Source: Halomonas sp. GT (GTDB taxonomy: Bacteria; Pseudomonadota; Gammaproteobacteria; Pseudomonadales; Halomonadaceae). Taken from it: a stretch of 64,000 nt of DNA. The first letter of the stretch is position 1; the number at the start of each line of letters is the position of its first letter. Below are positions 54,091 to 63,668 of the stretch, in pieces. Under the pieces are notes generated by a model that saw only the letters and a program-made list of their open reading frames with translations, had not been told where the DNA came from and did no database searches. The position numbers were made by a program, and so were the translations under genes. The stretch is taken from NCBI RefSeq assembly GCF_002082565.1, contig NZ_CP020562.1:2294001-2358000 (forward strand), written 5' to 3'.

Positions 54091-54930
54091 TTAAGGGGTA
54101 AGCGTTTTTTCTTGTGCTTTAGCGGCTTGCCAGTGGGCTTCCATCTCGTCAAGCGAGGCGTCAGTTAGCGGACGCGCAGCGGCGGCAAGCTCACGCTCTA
54201 CGTAGCGAAAGCGGCGCTCAAATTTGGTATTTGTGGTACGCAAGCATTGTTCGGGGTCAGCCCCCAATGTGCGCGCTAAATTAGTCACTGCAAACAACAA
54301 ATCGCCGACTTCTTCTTGAGCGTGCTGTTGGTTACCCTCGGCAAGGGCTTCTTCAACTTCAGCCAGCTCTTCACGGATTTTGTCCAACACGCCGCGAGCA
54401 TCAGGCCAGTCGAACCCGACCCTGGCGGCACGCTTCGAGAGTTTAGCGGCACGACTAAGCGCAGGCAGCGTACGTGGAACATCGTCAAGTACTGAGGGCG
54501 TGTTTTGCTGTGCACGCTCGGCACGCTCATCGGCTTTAAGCGCTTCCCAGCGTGAATTGATGTGCTGGGTTTGTACATCCTCGGCACTCACTCCGGGTGG
54601 GCGCCGTGACGCTAGCGTGCCATCAGGAAATACATGCGGGTGACGTCGCAACATCTTTGCGGTCAACGTATCAACGATGTCGTGAAAGTCGAAGCGCTGC
54701 TCTTCAGCACCAAACTGGGCGTAGTAAACCACTTGGAACAGCAGGTCACCCAGTTCGCCGGGCAATTCATCAAAAGCGCGCCGCTCAATAGCGTCAGCAA
54801 CTTCGTAAGCCTCTTCCAGCGTATGTGGCACGATGCTGTCCCAATCTTGCTTGATATCCCAAGGACACCCCTGTTCCGCATTGCGAAGTACCGACATCAA
54901 TGTCAGCAGATCCTCTACGCTATAACGCAT
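54091..54930 (-). CDS. mazG: Nucleoside triphosphate pyrophosphohydrolase MazG
   Basis: A 279-residue MazG with two all-alpha NTP-pyrophosphohydrolase domains: the first with the EEAYEVADAIE metal site near residues 37-47 and the second with EELAEVEEALAEG. It hydrolyses nucleoside triphosphates to monophosphates, and in E. coli affects (p)ppGpp levels. The start overlaps the relA stop by one base (TGATG), so translation is coupled. Confidence 0.94.
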   Translation of the reverse strand: MRYSVEDLLTLMSVLRNAEQGCPWDIKQDWDSIVPHTLEEAYEVADAIERRAFDELPGELGDLLFQVVYYAQFGAEEQRFDFHDIVDTLTAKMLRRHPHVFPDGTLASRRPPGVSAEDVQTQHINSRWEALKADERAERAQQNTPSVLDDVPRTLPALSRAAKLSKRAARVGFDWPDARGVLDKIREELAEVEEALAEGNQQHAQEEVGDLLFAVTNLARTLGADPEQCLRTTNTKFERRFRYVERELAAAARPLTDASLDEMEAHWQAAKAQEKTLTP

Positions 54931-57206
54931 CAGGCGCCTCCTTTACGGACGTTTTTCTCTGGGTCGGCATTGCGCAAACGACGCACTTCCGTCACGTTAG
55001 GCAACTGCTGGATTCGGGAAAACAAGCGGCCTAACGATTCTAGACCGTCGACTTCCAGCGTGATGCGCAATCGCGCGATCCCCTCGTCAGTATCCGTCAG
55101 CGTATTAACAGCTAATACATTAACTTTCTCGTTGCCTAGTAGCCCGGTCACGTCACGCAGCAGTCCAGAGCGATCCCACGCTTGAATTTCAATAGTGACG
55201 GGGTAACGGGTCTGGGCGCGCTCGCCCCACTCTACTTCGATAATGCGTTGGGGCTCTTCCATTCGCAATTGAAGGATGTTGCTGCAATCCTGGCGATGGA
55301 CGGTGACCCCGCGACCTTGCGTAATAAAGCCTACAATCGGTTCCCCAGGCACTGGCCGACAGCAATTCGCCATGCTGGTTTTTAAGTTACCGACACCCAG
55401 CACGGTGATGTCACTTTGAGTCGCTTTACTTGGCTGGCGGCGTGGCTTTGCCAGTAACCGATCTAACTGCTCTTGATCGTCCGTTTCACCAAACAACTGC
55501 TGGGCTTGATGAAGCACTTGGCCGATGCGCAGGTCGCCCGCACCAAGAGCTGCATACATATCGTCGGCGTTTTGGTAGTTAACAGCACCAGCAAGCTTAG
55601 TAAGATCAAGCCCTTCAACATCCAAGCGGCGCATCTCACGCTCGAACAGCGCCCGCCCTTCGTCTAAGTTCTGGTCTCGTGCTTGGTACTTAAACCACGC
55701 CTGGATCTTAGCCCGCGCGCGCGAGGTGCGCACATAGCCCAAACTGGGGTTTAACCAGTCGCGGCTGGGGCCGCCTTTGGTGGCTGTTAAAATCTCGACT
55801 TGCTGGCCGGTTTTTAACTTATAGGTGAGCGGTACTATCCGACCATTAATCTTGGCACCACGGCAGCGGTGACCAATTTCAGTATGCACGCGGTAAGCGA
55901 AGTCGATAGGTGTGGCGATACGCGGCAGGTCAATGACATGACCATCGGGAGTGAACACATAGATGCGGTCTGGGGCAACGTCGCTGGAAAGCCCTTCACG
56001 CAGATCGCCAAAGCCACCTACTTCATCTTGCCACTCAAGCACTTGGCGCAGCCAGGCAATTTTTTCTTCATAGCTGCGGCTTTTAGCATTGGTATCATGC
56101 CCTTTATACCGCCAGTGTGCGCAAACACCTAATTCTGCTTCGTCATGCATAGCAAAGGTGCGAATCTGGATTTCCAGCACCTTATTTTCTGGCCCCATCA
56201 CCGCGGTATGCAGCGACTGGTAACCGTTTTTCTTCGGATTGGCAATATAGTCGTCAAACTCATTGGGTACATGGTGCCAACGAGAGTGAACAATTCCGAG
56301 TACGGTATAGCAATCGGCCACATCAGGCACCAGAATGCGCACTGCACGCACGTCATGCACCTGGGAAAAATCAATCCTCTTGCGCTTCATTTTGCGCCAG
56401 ATTGAGTAAATATGCTTGGCTCGCCCATCGACATCGTAGTGATGAATATTCTGAGCTTCCATCAAACTCTTGATGGTTTCCACCACGTCATGAATATAGC
56501 GATCACGATCTAAGCGCTTTTCAGCTAATAGCTTAGCAATCGCTTTGTACTCATCTTCATGCAGATAGCGAAACGATAGGTCTTCAAGTTCCCACTTGAT
56601 TTGACCTATCCCAAGTCGATGAGCAAGCGGCGCATAAATATCGGCCACTTCACGCGCGACTTGTAAGCACTTTTCACGGGGCGCATCTTTTACTTGTCGC
56701 AAGGCACAGGTGCGTTCAGCAATTTTGATCAGAGCAACGCGCACATCTCCGACCATGTTAACCAGCATTTTGCGCAGGTTTTCCTGCTGATTATGCTGGC
56801 CCATACCATGGTTGGGCGCTAGTGGGTAGCTAATGGCCGCCATTTGCAAAACACCGTCAATCAGCTTAGCGACTTCTTCACCAAACCGTTTGGTAACGGC
56901 GTCTATACTCAGCAGTCCTTCGCGAACCGCGCGATACAGCACGGCAGCCTCAAGGGTTGCTTGATCAAGCTTGAGCTCGGCCAGAATGTCGGCCATTTCC
57001 AGCCCCATTCGAAAACTTGAACCTGGCGAGAGCCACACACGGTGGGTTTGCGGCGCCTCTCGCTCCAACTGTTCAGCAAGCTCACACGCTTGCAAGAGTC
57101 GTTCGGGTTCGCGTAGGCGCACATCCTCTTGAAGGCGTGCTAACCACTGCTGTATGTCCACCTTTCCGCTTTCGGTAAGCGGCTGGTCCTCACGCACTTT
57201 CACCAT
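54930..57206 (-). CDS. relA: (p)ppGpp synthetase RelA
   Basis: Ribosome-associated GTP pyrophosphokinase of the stringent response, about 758 residues. Domain order: pseudo-hydrolase domain in which the HD pair is lost (KLIDGVLQMAAIS region), synthetase domain with RIDFSQVHDVRAVRILV and KKNGYQSLHTAV, TGS domain (YVFTPDGHVIDLP), zinc-finger/helical region and C-terminal ACT domain (VTIEIQAWDRSGLLRDVT). The start at 57206 (MVKVRED) matches E. coli RelA; an ATG three codons upstream is also in frame. Confidence 0.95.
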   Translation of the reverse strand: MVKVREDQPLTESGKVDIQQWLARLQEDVRLREPERLLQACELAEQLEREAPQTHRVWLSPGSSFRMGLEMADILAELKLDQATLEAAVLYRAVREGLLSIDAVTKRFGEEVAKLIDGVLQMAAISYPLAPNHGMGQHNQQENLRKMLVNMVGDVRVALIKIAERTCALRQVKDAPREKCLQVAREVADIYAPLAHRLGIGQIKWELEDLSFRYLHEDEYKAIAKLLAEKRLDRDRYIHDVVETIKSLMEAQNIHHYDVDGRAKHIYSIWRKMKRKRIDFSQVHDVRAVRILVPDVADCYTVLGIVHSRWHHVPNEFDDYIANPKKNGYQSLHTAVMGPENKVLEIQIRTFAMHDEAELGVCAHWRYKGHDTNAKSRSYEEKIAWLRQVLEWQDEVGGFGDLREGLSSDVAPDRIYVFTPDGHVIDLPRIATPIDFAYRVHTEIGHRCRGAKINGRIVPLTYKLKTGQQVEILTATKGGPSRDWLNPSLGYVRTSRARAKIQAWFKYQARDQNLDEGRALFEREMRRLDVEGLDLTKLAGAVNYQNADDMYAALGAGDLRIGQVLHQAQQLFGETDDQEQLDRLLAKPRRQPSKATQSDITVLGVGNLKTSMANCCRPVPGEPIVGFITQGRGVTVHRQDCSNILQLRMEEPQRIIEVEWGERAQTRYPVTIEIQAWDRSGLLRDVTGLLGNEKVNVLAVNTLTDTDEGIARLRITLEVDGLESLGRLFSRIQQLPNVTEVRRLRNADPEKNVRKGGA

Positions 57207-57276
57207 GACAATCATTCATCCTTTCAGGGTAACGGCTATCCATTTTCCGTCACCGAGGCTTGATGCAATGGGCAGG

Positions 57277-58743
57277 CTAGCCCTCGTATTCAAATAGCAT
57301 CAGCGTTTCCAGGTGAGCAGTGTGTAAAAACATATCTGCCACTGCTACTTGCTTGACGCGATAACCTGCATGCACAAGATGTGCCGCATCGCGAGCAAGC
57401 GTTGCCGGGTCACAAGAAATATAGGCCACCCGGGGTATGTTGTAACTGCCTAATACTTGGCAAACTGCTTCCGCGCCGCTCCGAGGCGGATCCAGCACAA
57501 TCGCATCAATTTGCTGATGCTCGCTCAATAGCAGTTGCACCTTTCTGGCGTCACTTAAGTCTGCTTGCTGGGCATGCACATCCAATAAATTAGCATCAGC
57601 GTTAGTGGTAATTCGCTCTACCATCGCTGGGTTGCCTTCTACAGCAATCACCTTTGCTCCTGCGGCGGCTAACGGCAAACTGAAGTTACCAATCCCAGCA
57701 AAAAGATCTACGAGCTGTTGCCCTGGCGCTGGCTTTAACCATGCTACCACCTGGGCTACCATCTTTTGGTTAACCTCAGCATTTACCTGTAAAAAATCGC
57801 CTGGTGAGAAACGTAACGTTACAAGGCTGGATGCTTTATCACCTGCCAAGCAATGCTCACTGGTGGATGAACTTGCTCTTTGAATGCCGAGGTCATCAAG
57901 ATTAAGCACTTCTTGTAGAACGGGTGTAGCGCCATCATGCGCACCACTCCAGTGCAAAACAGGTGTTTCCCGCCCTAACCAAGTGCCGAGCGAGACCTGT
58001 TGCTGTTCCGCAAACTGCTGCCAACGAGCCCTATCTTGATCATGGGCTTTTAACTGACGCACCAGCACTACTGTCGCCTCATCGGTCGCCAGTAATTCGA
58101 CATGGCCAACGAGACGGGGCGAGGCTAATGTTGCCAACAATTGCCCTAATGGAAGAATCAATTTGTTCAGCACTGGCACCAGCACATGGCACTGCTCAAT
58201 ATCAACTAATCGGTGGCTGTTGGGTGCTCGAAACCCCAGAAGAACATTACCCTGACCATCTACCCTCACCCCAAGACGTGCGCGACGTCGGTAGTGCTCG
58301 CTACTACCATCTAACGCAGTAATAGAACCTAGCGTTAGGCCCTGACGCGCCATTAGCTCTGTGACAACGTCGCGCTTATGCTGGCGTTGTGCAGCAAGAT
58401 TAAGATGCTGTAAATCACAGCCCCCACACTGACCAAAGTAATTACAGGGTGGCTCAACCCGCTGCTCTGACGCAGTGAGCCGGTTTTTTATATGCGCTTC
58501 GTCATACCGTTTACGCGTCACATGTATTGCCACATCGACATGTTCACCGGGAAGCGCCTGATCAATGAACACCGTTTTACCAGCTATGTTATGCGCCACA
58601 CCACGACCATCATGCGCTAGACGCTCAACCACCAGCGTTGTCGAGGGATCACCTTTTGGCTCAGTTTTATGGCTTGGTTTGCGTACTAGTCCTGAGTGTC
58701 CCGAGGCGGGGCGAGATGGCCGCCGCTTACCCAACATGGCCAT
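57277..58743 (-). CDS. rlmD: 23S rRNA (uracil-1939-C5)-methyltransferase
   Basis: A 488-residue RNA methyltransferase. It begins with a TRAM domain (VVERLAHDGRGVAHNIAGKTVFI), has iron-sulfur cluster cysteines at 100, 106, 109 and 185, then a SAM domain (LVDLFAGIGNFSLPLA) with nucleophile Cys444 in YISCDPATLARDA and the DPPRSG motif. Gene order rlmD-relA-mazG and adjacency to a barA-type kinase match E. coli. It starts right behind cysM. Confidence 0.94.
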   Translation of the reverse strand: MAMLGKRRPSRPASGHSGLVRKPSHKTEPKGDPSTTLVVERLAHDGRGVAHNIAGKTVFIDQALPGEHVDVAIHVTRKRYDEAHIKNRLTASEQRVEPPCNYFGQCGGCDLQHLNLAAQRQHKRDVVTELMARQGLTLGSITALDGSSEHYRRRARLGVRVDGQGNVLLGFRAPNSHRLVDIEQCHVLVPVLNKLILPLGQLLATLASPRLVGHVELLATDEATVVLVRQLKAHDQDRARWQQFAEQQQVSLGTWLGRETPVLHWSGAHDGATPVLQEVLNLDDLGIQRASSSTSEHCLAGDKASSLVTLRFSPGDFLQVNAEVNQKMVAQVVAWLKPAPGQQLVDLFAGIGNFSLPLAAAGAKVIAVEGNPAMVERITTNADANLLDVHAQQADLSDARKVQLLLSEHQQIDAIVLDPPRSGAEAVCQVLGSYNIPRVAYISCDPATLARDAAHLVHAGYRVKQVAVADMFLHTAHLETLMLFEYEG

Positions 58744-59640
58744 CTATAACTCCGGGGCAAATAAGCCTGTGGAAAGGTAGCGATCACCTCGGTCACAAAC
58801 GATGAATACAATGACCGCGTTCTCAGTTTGTTCTGCGATCCGCAACGCTCCAGCCAAGCTACCCCCTGATGATACCCCTGCAAAAATACCCTCTTCACGG
58901 GCCAGGCGTCGCATGTGAGCTTCTGCTTCTTGCTGACCGATATCAAGGGTCATGTCGACTCTCGGTGCTTCAAAAATCGATGGCAGGTACTCTTTTGGCC
59001 AACGACGAATCCCAGGTATGCTCGCGCCATCCGCAGGTTGTAAACCAACAATTTGGATCGCTGGATTCTGTTCCTTAAGATAACGAGACACCCCCATGAT
59101 CGTGCCCGTAGTCCCCATTGAGCTGACAAAATGCGTCACCTCCCCGCCTGTTTGCTGCCACACTTCTGGCCCCGTTGTACGGTAGTGCGCTAGCGGGTTA
59201 TCTGGATTGGCAAATTGGTTTAGCGGCTTGCCATCGCCTCTCGCAATCATCGCATCGGCAATATCTCGTGCCTCTTCCATCCCACCTTCTTTGCTGGCTG
59301 AAATTAGTGTGGCACCAAAAGCCGCCATGGCCTGCTTACGCTCTTCTGAAGCGTTTTCAGGCATGATTAGCGTCATTTTGTAGCCTTTGATAGCAGCAGC
59401 CATGGCCAACGCAATGCCCGTATTGCCTGAGGTTGCTTCCACCAGCGTATCGCCCGGAACGATATCGCCTCGTGCTTCGGCTTCACTTAACATAGAGAGT
59501 GCCGGTCGGTCTTTCACCGAACCAGCAGGATTATTGCCTTCTAGCTTGGCTAGAAGCGTGTTATTACGACCAGCAGTTATGCGCTTTAAACGAACCAGTG
59601 GCGTGTTGCCAACCACATCTTCGAGCGTCGGATAATTCAT
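58744..59640 (-). CDS. cysM: Cysteine synthase B
   Basis: A 298-residue PLP enzyme making cysteine (or S-sulfocysteine from thiosulfate) from O-acetylserine. The PLP lysine is 43 in NPAGSVKDRP, followed by EATSGNTGIALA and the phosphate-binding loop SSMGTTGTI. The length and the EYLPSIFEAPRVD segment favour CysM over CysK. The start at 59640 (MNYPTLEDV) is used; the open frame extends 11 codons further. It is divergent from the sensor kinase. Confidence 0.93.
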   Translation of the reverse strand: MNYPTLEDVVGNTPLVRLKRITAGRNNTLLAKLEGNNPAGSVKDRPALSMLSEAEARGDIVPGDTLVEATSGNTGIALAMAAAIKGYKMTLIMPENASEERKQAMAAFGATLISASKEGGMEEARDIADAMIARGDGKPLNQFANPDNPLAHYRTTGPEVWQQTGGEVTHFVSSMGTTGTIMGVSRYLKEQNPAIQIVGLQPADGASIPGIRRWPKEYLPSIFEAPRVDMTLDIGQQEAEAHMRRLAREEGIFAGVSSGGSLAGALRIAEQTENAVIVFIVCDRGDRYLSTGLFAPEL

Positions 59641-59731
59641 CGTACATTCCTTATCATCACCATTATGCTGCATTATATCGGTGCTGCCGTTAGCTTGACA
59701 GGCAACCTCATTGAATCAACGAGCTTCTCTC

Positions 59732-62431
59732 ATGTCTTTAAACACGCGCTTACTCTTTGCGTTACTCGGATTTCCACTTCTTGTCTATGCCGTCATGGCA
59801 GTATTGCTGGTGGTGCAAAGCGAAACCACTGGCCGTGACATGCTAGAAGAACGTTTAGTAAGCGCTGGTGAATTGCTAGCACCAAGCCTGGGTAACGCCA
59901 TGGTAGATGGCGACTTACCTCGCTTGGAAGCCATTGCCAGACAGCTTCTGGAGCACAAAGGATTGCGCGCGGTAACACTTTTTGACGAGCAAGGAAGTCG
60001 CTTATTGGTGCTTGGGCATTCGATACCTCCACCGCCTCGCCTAAATGCCCCCAATTCCACGGCACTCACTATGGATGAAACTATTTGGCGTTTGCAGGTA
60101 CCCTTAACCACGTCTCACGGCCAACAGTTTAATCTTACCAACACTGGTTGGCTTGAAGCTGAGATGGACATACGCACACTAAAACTGGAGCGCTACAAGC
60201 TCATTGCTAGCCTTAGCTTAGGCGGCATGCTTCTTGGTCTTCTGCTTTTTTTAGCCGCATTTGCGATCAGTCGCTACGCTACTCGCCCAATTGAAGAGGC
60301 GAATCAAGCGCTTTACCGCCTATCACGAGGGGACTACCGGCCTTTTATTGCGGCTGCTCGGCCTACCGAGTTTCGGCAGCTGGCAGAACATGTCAACGGG
60401 CTGGCGGAACATTTCCGGCAAGCTCAGCATGATATGCAAAGCCAAATCGAACAAGCGACCAGTGAACTGCAAGAGTCCATGGAGACGATTGAAGAACAGA
60501 ATATCAAACTCGATCTTGCTCACCGAAGCGCGCTACGCGCGAATGCAGTGAAGTCCGAATTTCTGGCTAATATGAGCCACGAAATCCGCACCCCTCTAAA
60601 TGGCATCATTGGTTTTTGCCGCTTACTAGGCCGCTCGACTCTCGATACGCGGCAGAAAGAGTGGTTAGAACATGTGCACCGTGCGTGCGATAACTTACTG
60701 ATGCTAGTCAATGATGTGTTGGACTTCTCGAAGCTAGAAGCCGATCGTCTGACCTTAGAAGAAGTCGACATCGACATTGTATCGCTAGTGGATGAAGTTG
60801 TTGGCCTACACGCGCCTGAAGCTCAACGCAAACGACTGCACTTAGTGGCGATGGTATATGACGATGTGCCGCCTACGCTTTGTGGCGACCCGCTACGCAT
60901 CCATCAAGTCCTCAATAATTTAACCAGCAATGCCCTGAAATTTACACCTCGGGGAGATGTCATCATCCGCGTCATGCTGGACAGTCAGGAGGGCCAACAT
61001 GTCGTACTGCGCATTAGCGTTAGTGACACAGGTATTGGTTTGAGCGATGAACAACAAAATCAGCTGTTTAGTGCCTTTTCCCAGGCAGATCCTAGTCATT
61101 CCAGACAGTTTGGCGGTAGCGGTTTAGGTTTAACGATTTGCAGGCAATTAGTTCAACGAATGGGTGGCGAAATTACGATTGATAGCAAGCCTGGAGAAGG
61201 AGCAACGTTCTCATTTACATTGCCACTGCTTGCTGACATGACCACTGAAAGGCCGCAAGAACTCTCACTGGACGGCTCTATTATTCGGTTACATGAACCC
61301 CACCTACCCACTCGCAACGTATTAGAGCACTTAATTGAACGCTGGGGCGCAACTGCCGCCTCTTTCATTGAATCTGGCAATGAACAGCTGCTATTACTCA
61401 GCCTTGAGCATGATGATTTTATCGGTGAACGAAAGAGATATTGGCAATCGATTATTGCTCAAGCGCCCTGCCCAACATTAATTCTAGCCAACGCCACTAG
61501 CTTTGAGCTGCCTCCCTGGGAACTTCCTAATGGGGGAGATATGCTTTGTAAACCATTTACGAGAGCACAATTGGTAGCTACGTTCAAACAACTATTGGAG
61601 CCCGTTGCACCCTCCATTTCAAACAATACACAAACGATCAAGGCACTACCCTCGCCAACATTGACGGTGCTGATCGTTGACGATAACGCGCCCAACCGCG
61701 AGCTCTTAAAAGCCATGCTCGAAAATGAGCATATCAACATTGTGTTAGCTGCCAGTGGTCAAGAGGCGCTGGATTATGCGCGTCAGAACGAAGCCGATAT
61801 GGTGCTAATGGACATTCGTATGCCTGATATGGACGGAGTCCAAACCACCCAAGCATTACGGCGCATTAATAATAATTGGGCGCGCTGCCCAATTATTGCC
61901 GTGACCGCCCACGTGCTAAGCGATGAACGTCAGCAGTGGCTTGTGGAGGGTTTAGACGATGTATTAGTGAAACCTATCAATGAACTTCAGCTACAACAGC
62001 AGTTTCAACGCTTTCTGGGCATTACACTGCCCAACAGCCCACTTTTAGAGGCACCCCCAAAAGCGCCTGCAATTGGTTACGCACCAGCCTCATTGCCCAT
62101 CATTGATCTTGAGTTAGGCACTCGCCTGGCAGGCGGCAACCCCGAGTTCGCCAAAGAGCAGCTAAAGCGACTGATCGACAGTCTGAGTGAATGCGAACAG
62201 CAAATGCGCAGCGCGTACAAAGACAATAACCTGACAGCCTTACTCGATTATGTTCATGCGCTCAATGGTGCCAGCCGTTATTGCGGCGCGCCCGAGCTCG
62301 CGCTAACGGTCGAAACGTTAGAGACACGCTTGCGCACCGGGGGAATGGAGCAAGCTGAAAATTTACTTGATGAGCTGTATGCCGCGATCAAGCGCCTTCA
62401 GGAGCAGCGGAGCACGTTCAATGAGCGCTAA
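59732..62431 (+). CDS. Hybrid sensor histidine kinase, BarA/GacS type
   Basis: An 899-residue tripartite sensor kinase. N-terminal membrane segment (6-28), periplasmic region, second membrane segment (about 158-180), HAMP (about 181-235), histidine kinase with phospho-His283 in MSHEIRTPLNG, ATP-binding domain (DTGIGLS, GSGLGLTICRQL), a receiver with Asp694 in VLMDIRMPDMDG, and an HPt domain with His842 in VHALNGASRYCG. It is the likely partner of a UvrY/GacA regulator controlling small-RNA-dependent carbon and stress responses. The ATG at 59732 is used instead of an in-frame TTG at 59711. The position beside cysM/rlmD/relA resembles that of barA. Confidence 0.92.
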   Translation: MSLNTRLLFALLGFPLLVYAVMAVLLVVQSETTGRDMLEERLVSAGELLAPSLGNAMVDGDLPRLEAIARQLLEHKGLRAVTLFDEQGSRLLVLGHSIPPPPRLNAPNSTALTMDETIWRLQVPLTTSHGQQFNLTNTGWLEAEMDIRTLKLERYKLIASLSLGGMLLGLLLFLAAFAISRYATRPIEEANQALYRLSRGDYRPFIAAARPTEFRQLAEHVNGLAEHFRQAQHDMQSQIEQATSELQESMETIEEQNIKLDLAHRSALRANAVKSEFLANMSHEIRTPLNGIIGFCRLLGRSTLDTRQKEWLEHVHRACDNLLMLVNDVLDFSKLEADRLTLEEVDIDIVSLVDEVVGLHAPEAQRKRLHLVAMVYDDVPPTLCGDPLRIHQVLNNLTSNALKFTPRGDVIIRVMLDSQEGQHVVLRISVSDTGIGLSDEQQNQLFSAFSQADPSHSRQFGGSGLGLTICRQLVQRMGGEITIDSKPGEGATFSFTLPLLADMTTERPQELSLDGSIIRLHEPHLPTRNVLEHLIERWGATAASFIESGNEQLLLLSLEHDDFIGERKRYWQSIIAQAPCPTLILANATSFELPPWELPNGGDMLCKPFTRAQLVATFKQLLEPVAPSISNNTQTIKALPSPTLTVLIVDDNAPNRELLKAMLENEHINIVLAASGQEALDYARQNEADMVLMDIRMPDMDGVQTTQALRRINNNWARCPIIAVTAHVLSDERQQWLVEGLDDVLVKPINELQLQQQFQRFLGITLPNSPLLEAPPKAPAIGYAPASLPIIDLELGTRLAGGNPEFAKEQLKRLIDSLSECEQQMRSAYKDNNLTALLDYVHALNGASRYCGAPELALTVETLETRLRTGGMEQAENLLDELYAAIKRLQEQRSTFNER

Positions 62432-62441
62432 CGGATTAGCG

Positions 62442-62819
62442 CTAGCACTCAAGAACCACAAATGCCACTGCATAATCTGCTTCATCACTGAGCGTTATAT
62501 GCGCAACCGAGGCGCCGCTGGTTTGAAATAGACGAAGCGCCTCACCGCTTAGTTGCAGGCTTGGCTTACCCAGCGAATCATTGAGGATCTGAATATCCCC
62601 CCATTGCATACCGCTTCGCAAACCAAGCCCAAGTGCTTTAACATATGCTTCTTTTGCTGCAAAACGCTTTGCCAAATAGCTAGCAGGCTGACCTTTTACC
62701 TGCCAAACAGCTTGCTCTTCAGGACCTAAAATTCGCTGGGCAAAACGGGGCCCGTGGCGTTTTACTGCCTTAGAAAAGCGCTCAACACGAGCGATATCCG
62801 ATCCAATTCCAACAATCAT
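62442..62819 (-). CDS. acpS: Holo-(acyl-carrier-protein) synthase
   Basis: A 126-residue phosphopantetheinyl transferase that activates acyl carrier protein using CoA. The magnesium-binding Asp8 (VGIGSDIARVERF) and Glu57 (KRFAAKEAYVKALG) are intact. The start at 62819 begins the first strand; the open frame continues further without homology. It follows pdxJ with a one-base gap, in the usual recO-pdxJ-acpS order. Confidence 0.95.
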   Translation of the reverse strand: MIVGIGSDIARVERFSKAVKRHGPRFAQRILGPEEQAVWQVKGQPASYLAKRFAAKEAYVKALGLGLRSGMQWGDIQILNDSLGKPSLQLSGEALRLFQTSGASVAHITLSDEADYAVAFVVLEC

Positions 62820-62820
62820 C

Positions 62821-63633
62821 TTAGTGGCTACAACAGCCATTGTGCTCGTGTTCGTGCTCGTGCTCGTGAGCATCTAGCGCCGCCATTAATCCAGCTTCCT
62901 GGCCAGCAATGATCAAGCGTTTCATTTCTTGAATCGCCTCTTTCAATCCGACAAACAAAGCACGAGCAATAATGGCGTGTCCAATATTGAGCTCATTAAC
63001 ACCCGGTAGTGCAGCAATCGCCTCAACATTGTGGTAATGCAAGCCATGACCAGCATTAACCACTAAACCTGCAGAAACGGCGTGAATGGCCGCCGTACTC
63101 AGGCGTTCATATTCAGCAATTGCAGCCTCACTACCAGGCTTTGCTTCTGCATAGGCTCCTGTATGTAGCTCAATCGTTGGTGCCCCAGCACGAATGGCTG
63201 CATCAATTTGCGCTTCGTCAGGATCGATAAATAACGATACATCGCAGCCAATAGCACTCAAACGTCGGCAAGCATCAGCAATAAGATCAAAACCACCTAC
63301 AACGTCCAAGCCCCCTTCCGTGGTTAGCTCTTCGCGCTTTTCTGGCACTAAACAAACGTGCGCCGGGCGTATTTCCTCAGCCAGCACTAGCATTTCTTCA
63401 GTGACAGCCATCTCTAAATTCATGCGCGTATTGAGCACTTCTGCCAGTAAACGAACGTCTCTAGGCTGAATATGGCGGCGATCTTCACGCAGGTGAACCG
63501 TAATGCCATCAGCGCCCGCTTCTTCTGCTAGCAATGCCGCTTGAACAGGGTCAGGATAACGAGTACCGCGCGCTTGACGTAGCGTCGCAATGTGATCGAT
63601 GTTAACGCCTAATAAAATCCTCGGAGGATGCAT
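62821..63633 (-). CDS. pdxJ: Pyridoxine 5'-phosphate synthase with His/Cys-rich tail
   Basis: A 270-residue TIM-barrel enzyme condensing 1-deoxyxylulose-5-phosphate with 3-amino-2-oxopropyl phosphate to pyridoxine phosphate. [16 protein letters not shown] at the start, [12 protein letters not shown] and [14 protein letters not shown] near the end are family marks. PdxJ normally ends near residue 245-255; here residues 256-270 are [15 protein letters not shown], a His/Glu repeat with two cysteines coded by a six-base repeat. It could bind metal. The start at 63633 is chosen; the longer frame has no homology. Confidence 0.95.
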   Translation of the reverse strand: MHPPRILLGVNIDHIATLRQARGTRYPDPVQAALLAEEAGADGITVHLREDRRHIQPRDVRLLAEVLNTRMNLEMAVTEEMLVLAEEIRPAHVCLVPEKREELTTEGGLDVVGGFDLIADACRRLSAIGCDVSLFIDPDEAQIDAAIRAGAPTIELHTGAYAEAKPGSEAAIAEYERLSTAAIHAVSAGLVVNAGHGLHYHNVEAIAALPGVNELNIGHAIIARALFVGLKEAIQEMKRLIIAGQEAGLMAALDAHEHEHEHEHNGCCSH

Positions 63634-63668
63634 CACGTGTCTCCAATAAGTGATATTGAGATGCCCAC

